Source of the DNA: a virus
IMG/VR virus record: IMGVR_UViG_3300027793_000246
Span: 1 to 27,142 of that record
Direction: 5' to 3' (one strand)
DNA: 27,142 nucleotides
In this document: positions 1 to 5,528 of the stretch, piece by piece
How positions within the stretch are numbered: the stretch's first letter is position 1
How the letters are laid out: the number at the start of each line of letters is the position of its first letter
Position numbers and translations under genes: made by a program
Notes under the pieces: model-generated
Told to the model about the DNA's origin: nothing
Databases searched by the model: none
Seen by the model: the letters and a program-made list of their open reading frames with translations, nothing else

Positions 1-2
1 AC

Positions 3-980
3 TCTAAAGCGTTATTCAAAGAATCAACTAAAGACCTTATCACCGCCATACTATTCTCCAACAGAATCGAAACATACAACCCGCTGCATGAGTTCTTTGA
101 GTCAGATGTTAAGCCAGTTGACAACCGTCCAAACTTATCCAAGCTGCTCGGTAGTATTAAAACAGATACACCGAATGCCGATAAGTTCATCATTAAGTGG
201 CTTGTTTCAGTTGTCGCTTCCGCTTATGGTTTCCATTCACCATTGGTGCTTATCTTCTCAGGAGAGAAGCAGGGCACTGGCAAGACGCATTGGTTTAGGT
301 ATCTATTACCCAAAGAGCTGCGCTTCCTATTTGCCGAGAGCAAGATGGATGCTGGTAAAGACGATGAAATACTAATGACAAAGAAGCTACTAATACTTGA
401 TGATGAATACGGCGGCAAATCCAAAAAGGAGGAGAAGCGGCTTAAGGAGTTGACCTCTAAAGAGTTCATCAACGTGCGCGAGCCATACGGCAGGGTATCT
501 GTTGACCTTCGCAGGCTCGCAGTATTTTGCGGAACATCAAACGAAACACAGATACTATCCGATCCAACTGGCAACCGCAGGCAAATACCAATCCATATAT
601 TGGACATTGACCATGAGCTTTATAACCAATGCGATAAGGCAGAGCTATGGCGCGAGCTGTACGCGATGTATTTAGCTGGCGAATCATATACAGTCCTTAA
701 AGAGGAGATAGCGCTCTTAAATCAATCAACTGATTCATTTAAGCACTCAACACCGGAGGAGGACTTAATCCATAAGAAGCTTGACATTGGAGATAGAGCC
801 TTTGGAGAATGGATGTCGCTTACCGATATTCAGCAATACTTGATGGTGGAAACTAAGTTTAATTACCTCAACACTCAGCGTATTGGTTCAATACTTACAT
901 CTTTAGGATACCAACAAGAGCGTAAAATGAGAGGTAATTCCAAAGTAAGGATGTACTTTGTCTCCAAACTTACTATGTAG
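3..980 (+). CDS. VapE-like P-loop ATPase/replicative helicase, 5' end outside window
   Basis: The frame is open from the window edge, so the N-terminus is missing; 325 codons are visible. Seen: a Walker A motif GEKQGTGKT near visible residues 87-95, a Walker B-like stretch LLILDDEYGG near 129-138, and GTSNE followed by DPTGNRRQIPIHI near 177-199. This order is the signature of the virulence-associated E (VapE, PF05272) family, hexameric helicase-like ATPases that in phages and satellites often follow a primase domain. The last 55 residues (WMSLTDIQQYL to the end) look like a winged helix. It probably unwinds phage DNA during replication. A primase domain could lie in the missing part. The gene ends right at the first copy of the 9-base repeat cluster, which supports a replication role for this end of the window. 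Confidence 0.85.
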   Translation, partial: SKALFKESTKDLITAILFSNRIETYNPLHEFFESDVKPVDNRPNLSKLLGSIKTDTPNADKFIIKWLVSVVASAYGFHSPLVLIFSGEKQGTGKTHWFRYLLPKELRFLFAESKMDAGKDDEILMTKKLLILDDEYGGKSKKEEKRLKELTSKEFINVREPYGRVSVDLRRLAVFCGTSNETQILSDPTGNRRQIPIHILDIDHELYNQCDKAELWRELYAMYLAGESYTVLKEEIALLNQSTDSFKHSTPEEDLIHKKLDIGDRAFGEWMSLTDIQQYLMVETKFNYLNTQRIGSILTSLGYQQERKMRGNSKVRMYFVSKLTM

Positions 981-1188
981 TGGACCACTATGGACCACTT
1001 ACTATTTATGAAGTGGTCCATTGGAAACCATTGTGTCAGTAAGACCGCAGCGATTTTGGACCACTTACCACTTACTTTTTACTAAACCCTTATAAATATA
1101 TATATGCACACACACACACACACACACACATCACATATGCTACTTTGGGAAGTGCTAAAACAAGTGGTCCAAGTGGTCCAAGTGGTCC
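979..1188. repeat. Cluster of seven AAGTGGTCC repeats (iteron-like), candidate origin or operator
   Basis: The 9-mer AAGTGGTCC, or its reverse complement, occurs at 981-989 (one mismatch at the outer base), 991-1000, 1011-1020, 1057-1066, and as three perfect tandem copies at 1162-1170, 1171-1179 and 1180-1188; a half copy CCACTTAC lies at 1069-1076. Copies in the left half are mainly inverted relative to the tandem right half. Between them lie an AT-only run near 1091-1105 and (CA)12. No gene covers 981-1192. Repeats plus an AT-rich stretch beside a helicase gene resemble an iteron-type replication origin; a repressor operator for the nuclease gene is the main alternative. Confidence 0.6.
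1107..1130. repeat. (CA)12 dinucleotide repeat
   Basis: Twelve uninterrupted CA units follow directly after an AT run (TATAAATATATATATG). Such a pure alternating purine-pyrimidine tract is unusual in a compact phage genome and could melt or adopt a left-handed form. It lies in the only sizeable non-coding stretch of the replication end. Confidence 0.95.
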
Positions 1189-1192
1189 AATT

Positions 1193-1528
1193 ATGAGCGA
1201 AGCAACCCTCCAATCTAAGGCATTTCAGAACCTATGGAACAGCCGCCCAGACCTACGTGGGCGCGTGTTTGCTATAAATAACAACAGCCAAAACGGAATT
1301 AAAGGAGCACTTAATAAAGCTATGGGTGTTGTCGCAGGCGTAGCCGATATGTGTTATTTGAAACCCGAAGGGAAGACAGTTTGGATTGAATGGAAGACCG
1401 AAAGCGGAAGGCAATCGCCTGAGCAAGTTAAGTTCCAGCAGCTATGCCTCTCGCTTGGGCACGAATATCACATCGTTAGAAGTGAAGAGGAATTTCTTGC
1501 GGTAATATTGCATAATCAAATAAAATAG
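1193..1528 (+). CDS. VRR-NUC domain nuclease
   Basis: A 111-residue protein covering a whole VRR-NUC (PD-(D/E)XK superfamily) domain. Seen: an N-terminal glutamate in MSEATLQSKAF, then GVADMCYL with the conserved Asp, the catalytic IEWKTESG (ExK), and RQSPEQVKFQ, whose Q is typical of the family, followed by a G-H-E-Y-H-I-V strand. The family acts on branched or nicked DNA; in phages it usually sits in replication or recombination modules. I chose ATG 1193. A TTG at 1145 would add 16 residues, but these would be encoded by the three tandem DNA repeats (SGP SGP SGP), which look regulatory. No Shine-Dalgarno sequence is visible, as is usual in Bacteroidota. Confidence 0.85.
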   Translation: MSEATLQSKAFQNLWNSRPDLRGRVFAINNNSQNGIKGALNKAMGVVAGVADMCYLKPEGKTVWIEWKTESGRQSPEQVKFQQLCLSLGHEYHIVRSEEEFLAVILHNQIK

Positions 1529-1537
1529 TTACCTTTG
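1508..1537 (+). promoter_or_regulatory. Bacteroidota-type promoter for the 1543 gene
   Basis: TTG at 1508-1510, a spacer of 19 bases, then TACCTTTG at 1530-1537, a full match to the TAnnTTTG -7 element with its -33 TTG. The ATG lies only 5 bases past the element, so the transcript would be leaderless or nearly so. Confidence 0.7.
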
Positions 1538-1542
1538 CAAAT

Positions 1543-1818
1543 ATGAAAGATGAAGTTAGAATTGTTTCAGAAGAATTTGTAAGTCATAATATCATTAAAG
1601 TTACTTTAACAGATAAAGGAAATAAAAATGATAATTATCACAATGTTTCTGTTACTGTAAAGTTTGAAGATTTAGCATCAACAAGTTTATATTTAAATGG
1701 AGAGTATTGTGATTCATTTGAATTTACTTTTGAAGGTCACGCAGAAAGATATACATTTCTTGAAGCATTTAAAATGATTGTAAGGGAGCTATCAGATGGA
1801 ACAGAAGATAGAACGTAG
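1543..1818 (+). CDS. Hypothetical protein, 91 aa
   Basis: I do not recognise this family. The protein is acidic and rich in alternating hydrophobic and polar residues (VRIVSEEFVSHNIIKVTLTD, then VSVTVKFEDLASTSLYLNG), suggesting a small beta-sheet domain followed by a C-terminal helix (TFLEAFKMIVREL). Its DNA is visibly more AT-rich than the flanking genes, and it has its own promoter just upstream, which hints that it was acquired separately and is expressed independently. Its end overlaps the next small gene by 23 bases. No signal peptide or membrane segment is visible. Confidence 0.7.
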   Translation: MKDEVRIVSEEFVSHNIIKVTLTDKGNKNDNYHNVSVTVKFEDLASTSLYLNGEYCDSFEFTFEGHAERYTFLEAFKMIVRELSDGTEDRT

Positions 1819-1969
1819 AGGCGGAGTGCGCGAAGGTGCAGGACCGCCATTTGCATACGGCGAAGCAACTTGCAACCTCACTGTGAGGATTCCTGCTTCC
1901 CGAAAGGATGAGATACGCGAAATGATTAAACAATACTTACTTCAATATCGTGTCAATGCAAAGAAATAG
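1796..1969 (+). CDS. Small basic protein with RRGGVREGAG motif, 57 aa
   Basis: ATG 1796 to TAG 1969. The N-terminus carries ERRGGVREGAGPP, a form of the GG-x-REGAGRP motif common at the start of small phage and plasmid proteins, followed by a strand NLTVRIP and a helix RKDEIREMIKQYLLQ. The layout (basic tail, then a short strand-helix unit) resembles small ribbon-helix-helix-like DNA-binding proteins, but that function is inferred. It overlaps the preceding gene by 23 bases and the next by 14, the tight packing of a phage early operon. No other start codon is plausible in this frame. Confidence 0.65.
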   Translation: MEQKIERRGGVREGAGPPFAYGEATCNLTVRIPASRKDEIREMIKQYLLQYRVNAKK

Positions 1970-2270
1970 ATGGCGCAGCGGTTACTTCAATATTGAAGAT
2001 GAACACTTCATTGGCTACCTCACACCAACGGGAGGGGCTCAGGATGTGCTTGTAAGATTTGGATTGAAAAGTATGCAGGAGATAATGGAGGCATCAGAAG
2101 ATATACAGATGCAAGTGCCGAATGAATACCTTATAGGCTCGCTAAGGCAAGATGACAAGGGCTATCTTACTGCCGATGTGATAATGTACAACAAGGTTGT
2201 AAGATTGAAGCTCACACAAGAGCAGATTGATAGAGCAAAAAACATATCTTTGTATAATAAAAGTAAGTGA
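1956..2270 (+). CDS. Hypothetical protein, 104 aa
   Basis: Chosen start is ATG 1956; a GTG two codons upstream is possible. The product has an N-terminal beta-rich part (YFNIEDEHFIGYLTPTGGAQDVLVRFG), a short helix, and a second sheet-forming part (EYLIGSLRQDDKGYLTADVIMYNKVVRLKLT) ending in a basic helix. No family is recognised; no membrane or metal motif is seen. It starts inside the preceding gene and is followed after 4 bases by another small gene, so it is probably co-transcribed with them. Confidence 0.65.
   Translation: MQRNRWRSGYFNIEDEHFIGYLTPTGGAQDVLVRFGLKSMQEIMEASEDIQMQVPNEYLIGSLRQDDKGYLTADVIMYNKVVRLKLTQEQIDRAKNISLYNKSK
2227..2252 (+). promoter_or_regulatory. Possible promoter ahead of the terminase genes
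   Basis: TATCTTTG at 2245-2252 matches TAnnTTTG; the nearest TTG (2227-2229) is 15 bases upstream, shorter than the usual 17-19. It lies inside the end of the 1956 gene, 22 bases before the next ATG. If active it would drive the small gene and the terminase pair. Confidence 0.35.
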
Positions 2271-2274
2271 TTCG

Positions 2275-2412
2275 ATGCCACTATTTCAGGGAGACACCCA
2301 AGCGATAATTACAATGAACATCCGCAAGCTAATTAGCGAAGGGTATTCAGCTCAACAAGCTGTGGCAATCGCCAACGCTGAGGCTGCTAAAAGTAGAAAG
2401 CGAGGTAAGTAA
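2275..2412 (+). CDS. Small conserved phage protein (NIRxLI...QAVAIANA motif), 45 aa
   Basis: From ATG 2275. The residues INTIRK-like segment MNIRKLISEGYSAQQAVAIA and a basic tail SRKRGK match a small family often met in phage genomes, where a short peptide of the form NIR-x-LI-x-EG-x-x-x-QAVAIA is encoded in or beside packaging and structural genes. Its function is unknown to me. An upstream TTG at 2227 in the same frame would overlap the preceding gene and a promoter-like element, so ATG is preferred. The gene lies 19 bases ahead of the small-terminase candidate. Confidence 0.65.
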   Translation: MPLFQGDTQAIITMNIRKLISEGYSAQQAVAIANAEAAKSRKRGK

Positions 2413-2431
2413 TACAACGAAAAAACAACGT

Positions 2432-2746
2432 ATGGCAGGAGGTAAAGGTAAAATAGAACCACGTTGGAAAAAGGGAGAGAGTGGAAATCCAGGAGGTCGT
2501 CCCAAGAAGCTACCTGAGCTGAGCAAGCTAATGGCTGATATACTTGGCGATGAGAAGAACGGGCTGACGACTGCGGAGCGCATCCTTAAGGCGATTGAAG
2601 CTAAAGCATTACGTGGAGACATTAAGGCGGCAGAGATGCTGCTTGATAGAGGCTATGGCAAGCCGAAGCAAACGCAAGAGACCAACATTACCAGTAGCGA
2701 TCCTTTGGTGATTATAAGAACAATAGAGGGTAAGTCAGAGCAATGA
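2432..2746 (+). CDS. DUF5681-like protein, candidate terminase small subunit
   Basis: 104 residues. The N-terminus has RWKKGESGNPGGRPKKLPE, the hallmark of the DUF5681 family, followed by helices (ELSKLMADILGD; TTAERILKAIEAKALRGDIKAAEMLLDRGYGKPKQ). In many phages a protein of this type sits immediately ahead of the terminase large subunit and is taken to be the small, DNA-recognising subunit. Here its TGA overlaps the ATG of the large subunit (ATGA), strong evidence for coupled translation. The role is inferred from position and family. Confidence 0.75.
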   Translation: MAGGKGKIEPRWKKGESGNPGGRPKKLPELSKLMADILGDEKNGLTTAERILKAIEAKALRGDIKAAEMLLDRGYGKPKQTQETNITSSDPLVIIRTIEGKSEQ

Positions 2747-4061
2747 GCTTCACATTAACCAAGACACAAACATCAGCCTTCGATATGGCAACCAGCGGAA
2801 ACAAGCGAGTAATTGTTTTCGGGGGTGCTATACGATGGGCTCCCCTTGCAGAAATGTAAGGGGGAAAGATTAACGAGGTGGAAAAACCTACTGGCTATTA
2901 TTAACTATCACACACCTCGCGCTAACCTATGGCGGCAGTCGTTGGGTAATCATCCGCAAGTCGCTGCCCGACTTAAAGCGCACCACGTTTCCATCATTCA
3001 CTGGACTGCTTGGCGATGGGCTAAATGCACATATCAGAAGTTGGAACAGAGATACTAATGTTGTAACATTCAACAACGGCAGCGAGCTTATCTTTATGGC
3101 AGAGAGTTTCGATGAGGATAAAGACCTCAACCGCTTTAGAGGATTGGAAGTTAACGGCGCAGGGCTTGATGAAGTCAACGAGCTGCAAGAGCCAACTTTC
3201 TACAAGGTGCAGGAGCGCATCGGAAGTTGGAACAAGGCGCATGGCAAGCCGCCGATTGTTTGCTTGGCGACTTGCAACCCTGCTAACAATTGGGTGAAGA
3301 CTGTGATATACGACCGATACCGGGATGGCAGCTTGCCTGAGCGTTGGAGCTACATACCATCAAAGATAACCGACAACCCTCACATCCCTGCCGAGTACCT
3401 TGAGTCATTGAAGGAACTACCGCCAGTGCAGTATCAGCGTTTCGTTGAAGGCGACTGGGATATCTTAGACGATGTTGCTAACCCATTCCTTTACGAGTGG
3501 CAGGATGAGAAGCACATTGATGATAGCATCGCGCTCAATCGCAATATACCGATATTCATAAGTGTCGATTTCAACATCAACCCACTATGCGCACTGGTGA
3601 TCCAACAACTGCCGCGAGGCTGCGTGGTAGTCGATGAGATAAAGATTGATAAGGGCAGCGTTGATGCGTTCTGCGATTACATCGAGCGAATGAGCATACC
3701 AATGGGCTTGCTGCGGATCACTGGCGATGCGATGGGTAAGGGCGGCACAGTGCAGCAGCGCGATAACTCAAGCGCATACACGCAAATCAAACGCCGATTA
3801 CACCTGAGCGATTCGCAGATAATAATACCAGCCAACCCGACGCACTACAACAGCCGCATTGATTGCAATGCTGCGCTAAGGAAGCTCGACATCAGAGCCA
3901 ACTCGGTAAAGTGCAAGGGCTTCGTGTTCGATGCAAAGCAAGTGCAGTGCGATAGCAACGGCAGCATCATCAAGAGCAATAGAAGAATTTTAAGTGAGCG
4001 TGCCGATTTCTTAGATTGTTTTCGTTACTTTGTGAACGCAATTTTAAAACGATACTTATGA
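2743..4061 (+). CDS. terL: Terminase large subunit, interrupted in its Walker A motif by a 41-base insert
   Basis: This is the DNA-packaging motor: an N-terminal ATPase and a C-terminal nuclease. Reading starts at ATG 2743, reaches VIVFGGAIR, then stops at TAA 2857. The matching second half begins in another frame at 2877 with GGKTYWLLL. Without 2836-2876 the protein is continuous for 425 residues: Walker A GGAIRGGKT at 27-35, Walker B GLDE with D129/E130, a motif LATCNP near 160, and nuclease acidic residues D262 (SVDFN), D315 (TGDAM) and D408/D411 near the end. The downstream frame has no ATG, GTG or TTG between TAA 2871-2873 and ATG 3096, so reinitiation cannot supply the P-loop. All other conserved motifs are intact, so the gene seems under selection. 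Translational bypassing, removal of the insert, or a dead gene are the options. Confidence 0.9.
2836..2876 (+). other. 41-base hairpin insert within terL, candidate translational bypass element
   Basis: Seen: the insert sits between CGA (2833-2835, last in-frame Arg codon) and GGT (2877), and itself ends in CGA (2874-2876), giving a 4-base direct repeat ACGA at both edges. Arms CCCCTTGCA (2842-2850) and TGTAAGGGG (2855-2863) pair over nine positions with one G-T wobble around a GAAA tetraloop. The upstream frame meets TAA at 2857-2859 inside the 3' arm; the downstream frame has TAA at 2871-2873 just before the landing CGA. Length 41 is not a multiple of three. Known parallels are phage T4 gene 60 (50-base gap, identical take-off and landing codons, stop codon and hairpin) and the bypass elements of yeast mitochondria. 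That this one is bypassed is inference. Confidence 0.7.
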
Positions 4062-4372
4062 GCGTATGCACACCTTGTTACAATGCAGGCGATTACATTG
4101 ATGCCTGCTTAGGTAGTTTCACCTTCGGAGCTGTTGAAGCCGATACCGAATACTTCGTTTGGGTGCAGCACAACGCTACTGGCAATGTGATGCTCATTGA
4201 AGCTGAGAGCGATGGCGAAGGCAACATAACTATTGAAGGGCTATCCCTTGACCCGATGCAAGGCTACACGATATGGGTAACACTAACCGCAACAGAGCAA
4301 AGCCATCAAGATATCACAGTCGATGGCGATATTTACAAGTGTTTATCATTCTCAGCTGCATTGATACAATGA
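4058..4372 (+). CDS. Hypothetical structural-type protein, 104 aa
   Basis: ATG 4058 overlaps the terL stop codon (ATGA). The N-terminus is MSVCTPCYNAGDYIDACLG, with three cysteines, followed by beta-rich segments (EYFVWVQHNATGNVMLIEAE; GNITIEGLSLDPMQGYTIWV). The Cys-rich start followed by strands recalls the start of the 10381 tail protein (CEGCGTPYQQ, then FQVETTPCEG). This suggests a beta-sandwich virion protein, but I recognise no named family. Position between terminase and tail chaperones fits a structural role. Confidence 0.7.
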   Translation: MSVCTPCYNAGDYIDACLGSFTFGAVEADTEYFVWVQHNATGNVMLIEAESDGEGNITIEGLSLDPMQGYTIWVTLTATEQSHQDITVDGDIYKCLSFSAALIQ

Positions 4373-4575
4373 GCAGGATAATGGCAATCATAGAAGGTTG
4401 GTTTTATTATATAACCAGCAATAGAGACGCAAGAGCAAGGAGCAAGCCTCGCACTGCGATATGTAACTTATGCCAGCATAAGAACAAGAAGCTAAACAGT
4501 TGCAATGAGTGCGGATGCTTCTTGCCTGCAAAGACGCGAGTAGAAGATGCGGAGTGCCCATTTGGTTATTGGTAG
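4369..4575 (+). CDS. Small zinc-ribbon protein, 68 aa
   Basis: ATG 4369 overlaps the preceding stop (ATGA); ATG 4381 is the alternative. Seen: CNLCQHKN, then CNECGCFLPAKT and AECPFGYW, i.e. CxxC, CxxCxC and a final CP, arranged like a treble-clef or zinc-ribbon fold with a terminal CP-x-x-x-W. An amphipathic segment (IMAIIEGWFYYITS) precedes it. Small proteins ending in CGCF-x-x-x-K ... CP-x-x-x-W recur beside tail genes of Bacteroidota phages as far as I recall; their role is unknown. Metal binding is a prediction from the cysteines. Confidence 0.65.
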   Translation: MSRIMAIIEGWFYYITSNRDARARSKPRTAICNLCQHKNKKLNSCNECGCFLPAKTRVEDAECPFGYW

Positions 4576-4577
4576 CT

Positions 4578-4835
4578 ATGGCAGCGTTTATCCACGTTCA
4601 TACTAAGCTAATTCAGTTTATGGACACTGAGGATGAGAAGTTGCAAGAGTTAACAACTGAGGAGCTTGGATACACCGATATAATTGTTAACTTAAATGAG
4701 ATAATGTACATATTCCACGATGGCAGAAGTACAATAGTAAAGATGTCAAACGCTAATGAATTACAAATAAAAGAATCTATAAATGAAGTTCACCAAGCAA
4801 TTAAAAGAGCGAGCGCGCTCTATCTTCCGCAGTAA
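4578..4835 (+). CDS. Hypothetical protein, 85 aa, small beta domain
   Basis: ATG 4578 follows the previous stop by two bases. The core DIIVNLNEIMYIFHDGRSTIVKMSNANEL then ESINEVHQAIKRA reads as a strand-turn-strand unit followed by a helix, the pattern of FlbD-like or LytTR-like small sheet domains. This is a resemblance only. The last 53 bases overlap the start of the next gene in another frame, so its C-terminus and the neighbour's start are encoded by the same DNA. Confidence 0.6.
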   Translation: MAAFIHVHTKLIQFMDTEDEKLQELTTEELGYTDIIVNLNEIMYIFHDGRSTIVKMSNANELQIKESINEVHQAIKRASALYLPQ

Positions 4836-5412
4836 GCAGAAAAGCGAATACAACTTAGTAAAAGTATTCGAGCACGAAGGGCATACATACTACCGCTTCC
4901 CGAAGGAGCTCAACCTACCATTGGAGCGCTTCAGTATGTCAATGGGCTTACTTGAGAGATTAAGCTGCGGACTGAGCGGCACGGAGATGGAGCTGATACT
5001 TGAAGGAATGGAGAAGGCGCTAAGTGCAGGGCTGAGCAATGCAAAGAACGCTGCGCTTGTTGCTGCGTATATCCACATCATACGCGAGCGGCAGGACACA
5101 GTTATTCACCGCGACATCTTGCTTAACATTGCAGCTACTTGGATAGTGCGCGATGACGAGAATCCTGCGGCGATAAACATTGACACCCACGAGCAGAAGT
5201 TGCAAGTATTTGAGAAGCTGAGCAAGGGAGGTGCGAAGGATTTTTTTTACAGCTTGGGTATCGACCCGCTGATGCCCTTGTTCACTATGTCAGCCGCCGA
5301 CTTTCAGACGCTATGGGAGTACAACCTAATAGCTCAAAGAAAGTTGAAAGAGAGCATCTTCCGATTAAATACTCACCGCGATACCGAGCGGCGCAAGCAG
5401 CAGACCACCTAA
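4783..5412 (+). CDS. Tail assembly chaperone, G-like product (209 aa)
   Basis: The gene ends 116 bases ahead of the tape measure gene, the place where tailed phages encode the G and G-T chaperones. The product is largely helical and charged (LLERLSCGLSGTEMELILEGM; NAALVAAYIHIIRER), with TMSAADFQTLWEYNLIAQRKL near the C-terminus. The helical, unremarkable sequence fits a chaperone that coats the tape measure before tail tube assembly. A T8 run at 5241-5248 lets ribosomes slip into the -1 frame, which is open up to 5528. Assignment rests on position, overlap and the slippery site, not on a recognised family. Start ATG 4783 overlaps the previous gene; no later start gives a better fit. Confidence 0.65.
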   Translation: MKFTKQLKERARSIFRSKQKSEYNLVKVFEHEGHTYYRFPKELNLPLERFSMSMGLLERLSCGLSGTEMELILEGMEKALSAGLSNAKNAALVAAYIHIIRERQDTVIHRDILLNIAATWIVRDDENPAAINIDTHEQKLQVFEKLSKGGAKDFFYSLGIDPLMPLFTMSAADFQTLWEYNLIAQRKLKESIFRLNTHRDTERRKQQTT

Positions 5413-5528
5413 AGGGGCAATGCCTGATATTGAGTGGTGGCAGCACTATTGAGTATAATGAATTGATGCGTGGTGATATTGATTTATATTTGCGTAAATT
5501 TGAAGCGCACATTAAAGCTCAAAAGTAA
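5214..5528 (+). CDS. T-like extension of the tail chaperone, read by -1 frameshift
   Basis: The -1 frame opens after TGA 5211-5213 and runs to TAA 5526-5528, directly abutting the tape measure ATG. A slip at 5241-5247 would join 155 residues of the first product to 93 from this frame (LQLGYRPADALVHYV onward), a 248-residue G-T type fusion. An ATG at 5313 could instead make a 71-residue separate protein, but it would start deep inside the overlap and would waste 99 open bases upstream. The end of the frame (GGSTIEYNELMRGDIDLYLR, KFEAHIKAQK) lies beyond the first gene's stop and is clearly coding. In the lambda family the T domain recruits tail tube subunits to the chaperone-tape measure complex. 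Confidence 0.6.
   Translation, partial: EAEQGRCEGFFLQLGYRPADALVHYVSRRLSDAMGVQPNSSKKVEREHLPIKYSPRYRAAQAADHLKGQCLILSGGSTIEYNELMRGDIDLYLRKFEAHIKAQK
5241..5271 (+). promoter_or_regulatory. Candidate -1 programmed frameshift site with downstream hairpin
   Basis: In the chaperone frame the codons are GAT TTT TTT TAC, giving the slippery heptamer T TTT TTT at 5241-5247. Just after it CAGC (5250-5253) can pair with GCTG (5268-5271) and GGGT (5256-5259) with ACCC (5264-5267), leaving a TT bulge and an ATCG loop. The spacer is only two bases, shorter than the usual five to nine. The -1 frame is open from 5214 to 5528, spanning the site. Confidence 0.65.

Noticed and set aside
979-1188. CRISPR array
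   Set aside because: Repeat units are only 9 bases, occur in both orientations and directly abut each other, with no regular spacers.
1145-1192. Upstream TTG start that would add an SGP-repeat tail to the VRR-NUC protein
   Set aside because: The repeats also occur upstream in non-coding DNA and in both orientations, so they look like DNA sites; ATG 1193 begins the conserved domain.
3096-4061. A separate shorter terminase gene starting at ATG 3096
   Set aside because: It would lack the Walker A motif and about 100 residues that are encoded in frame just upstream (2877-3095).
5313-5528. An independent 71-residue gene between chaperone and tape measure
   Set aside because: The frame is open further upstream, across a slippery site, and fits the T part of a frameshift product better; kept only as an alternative.
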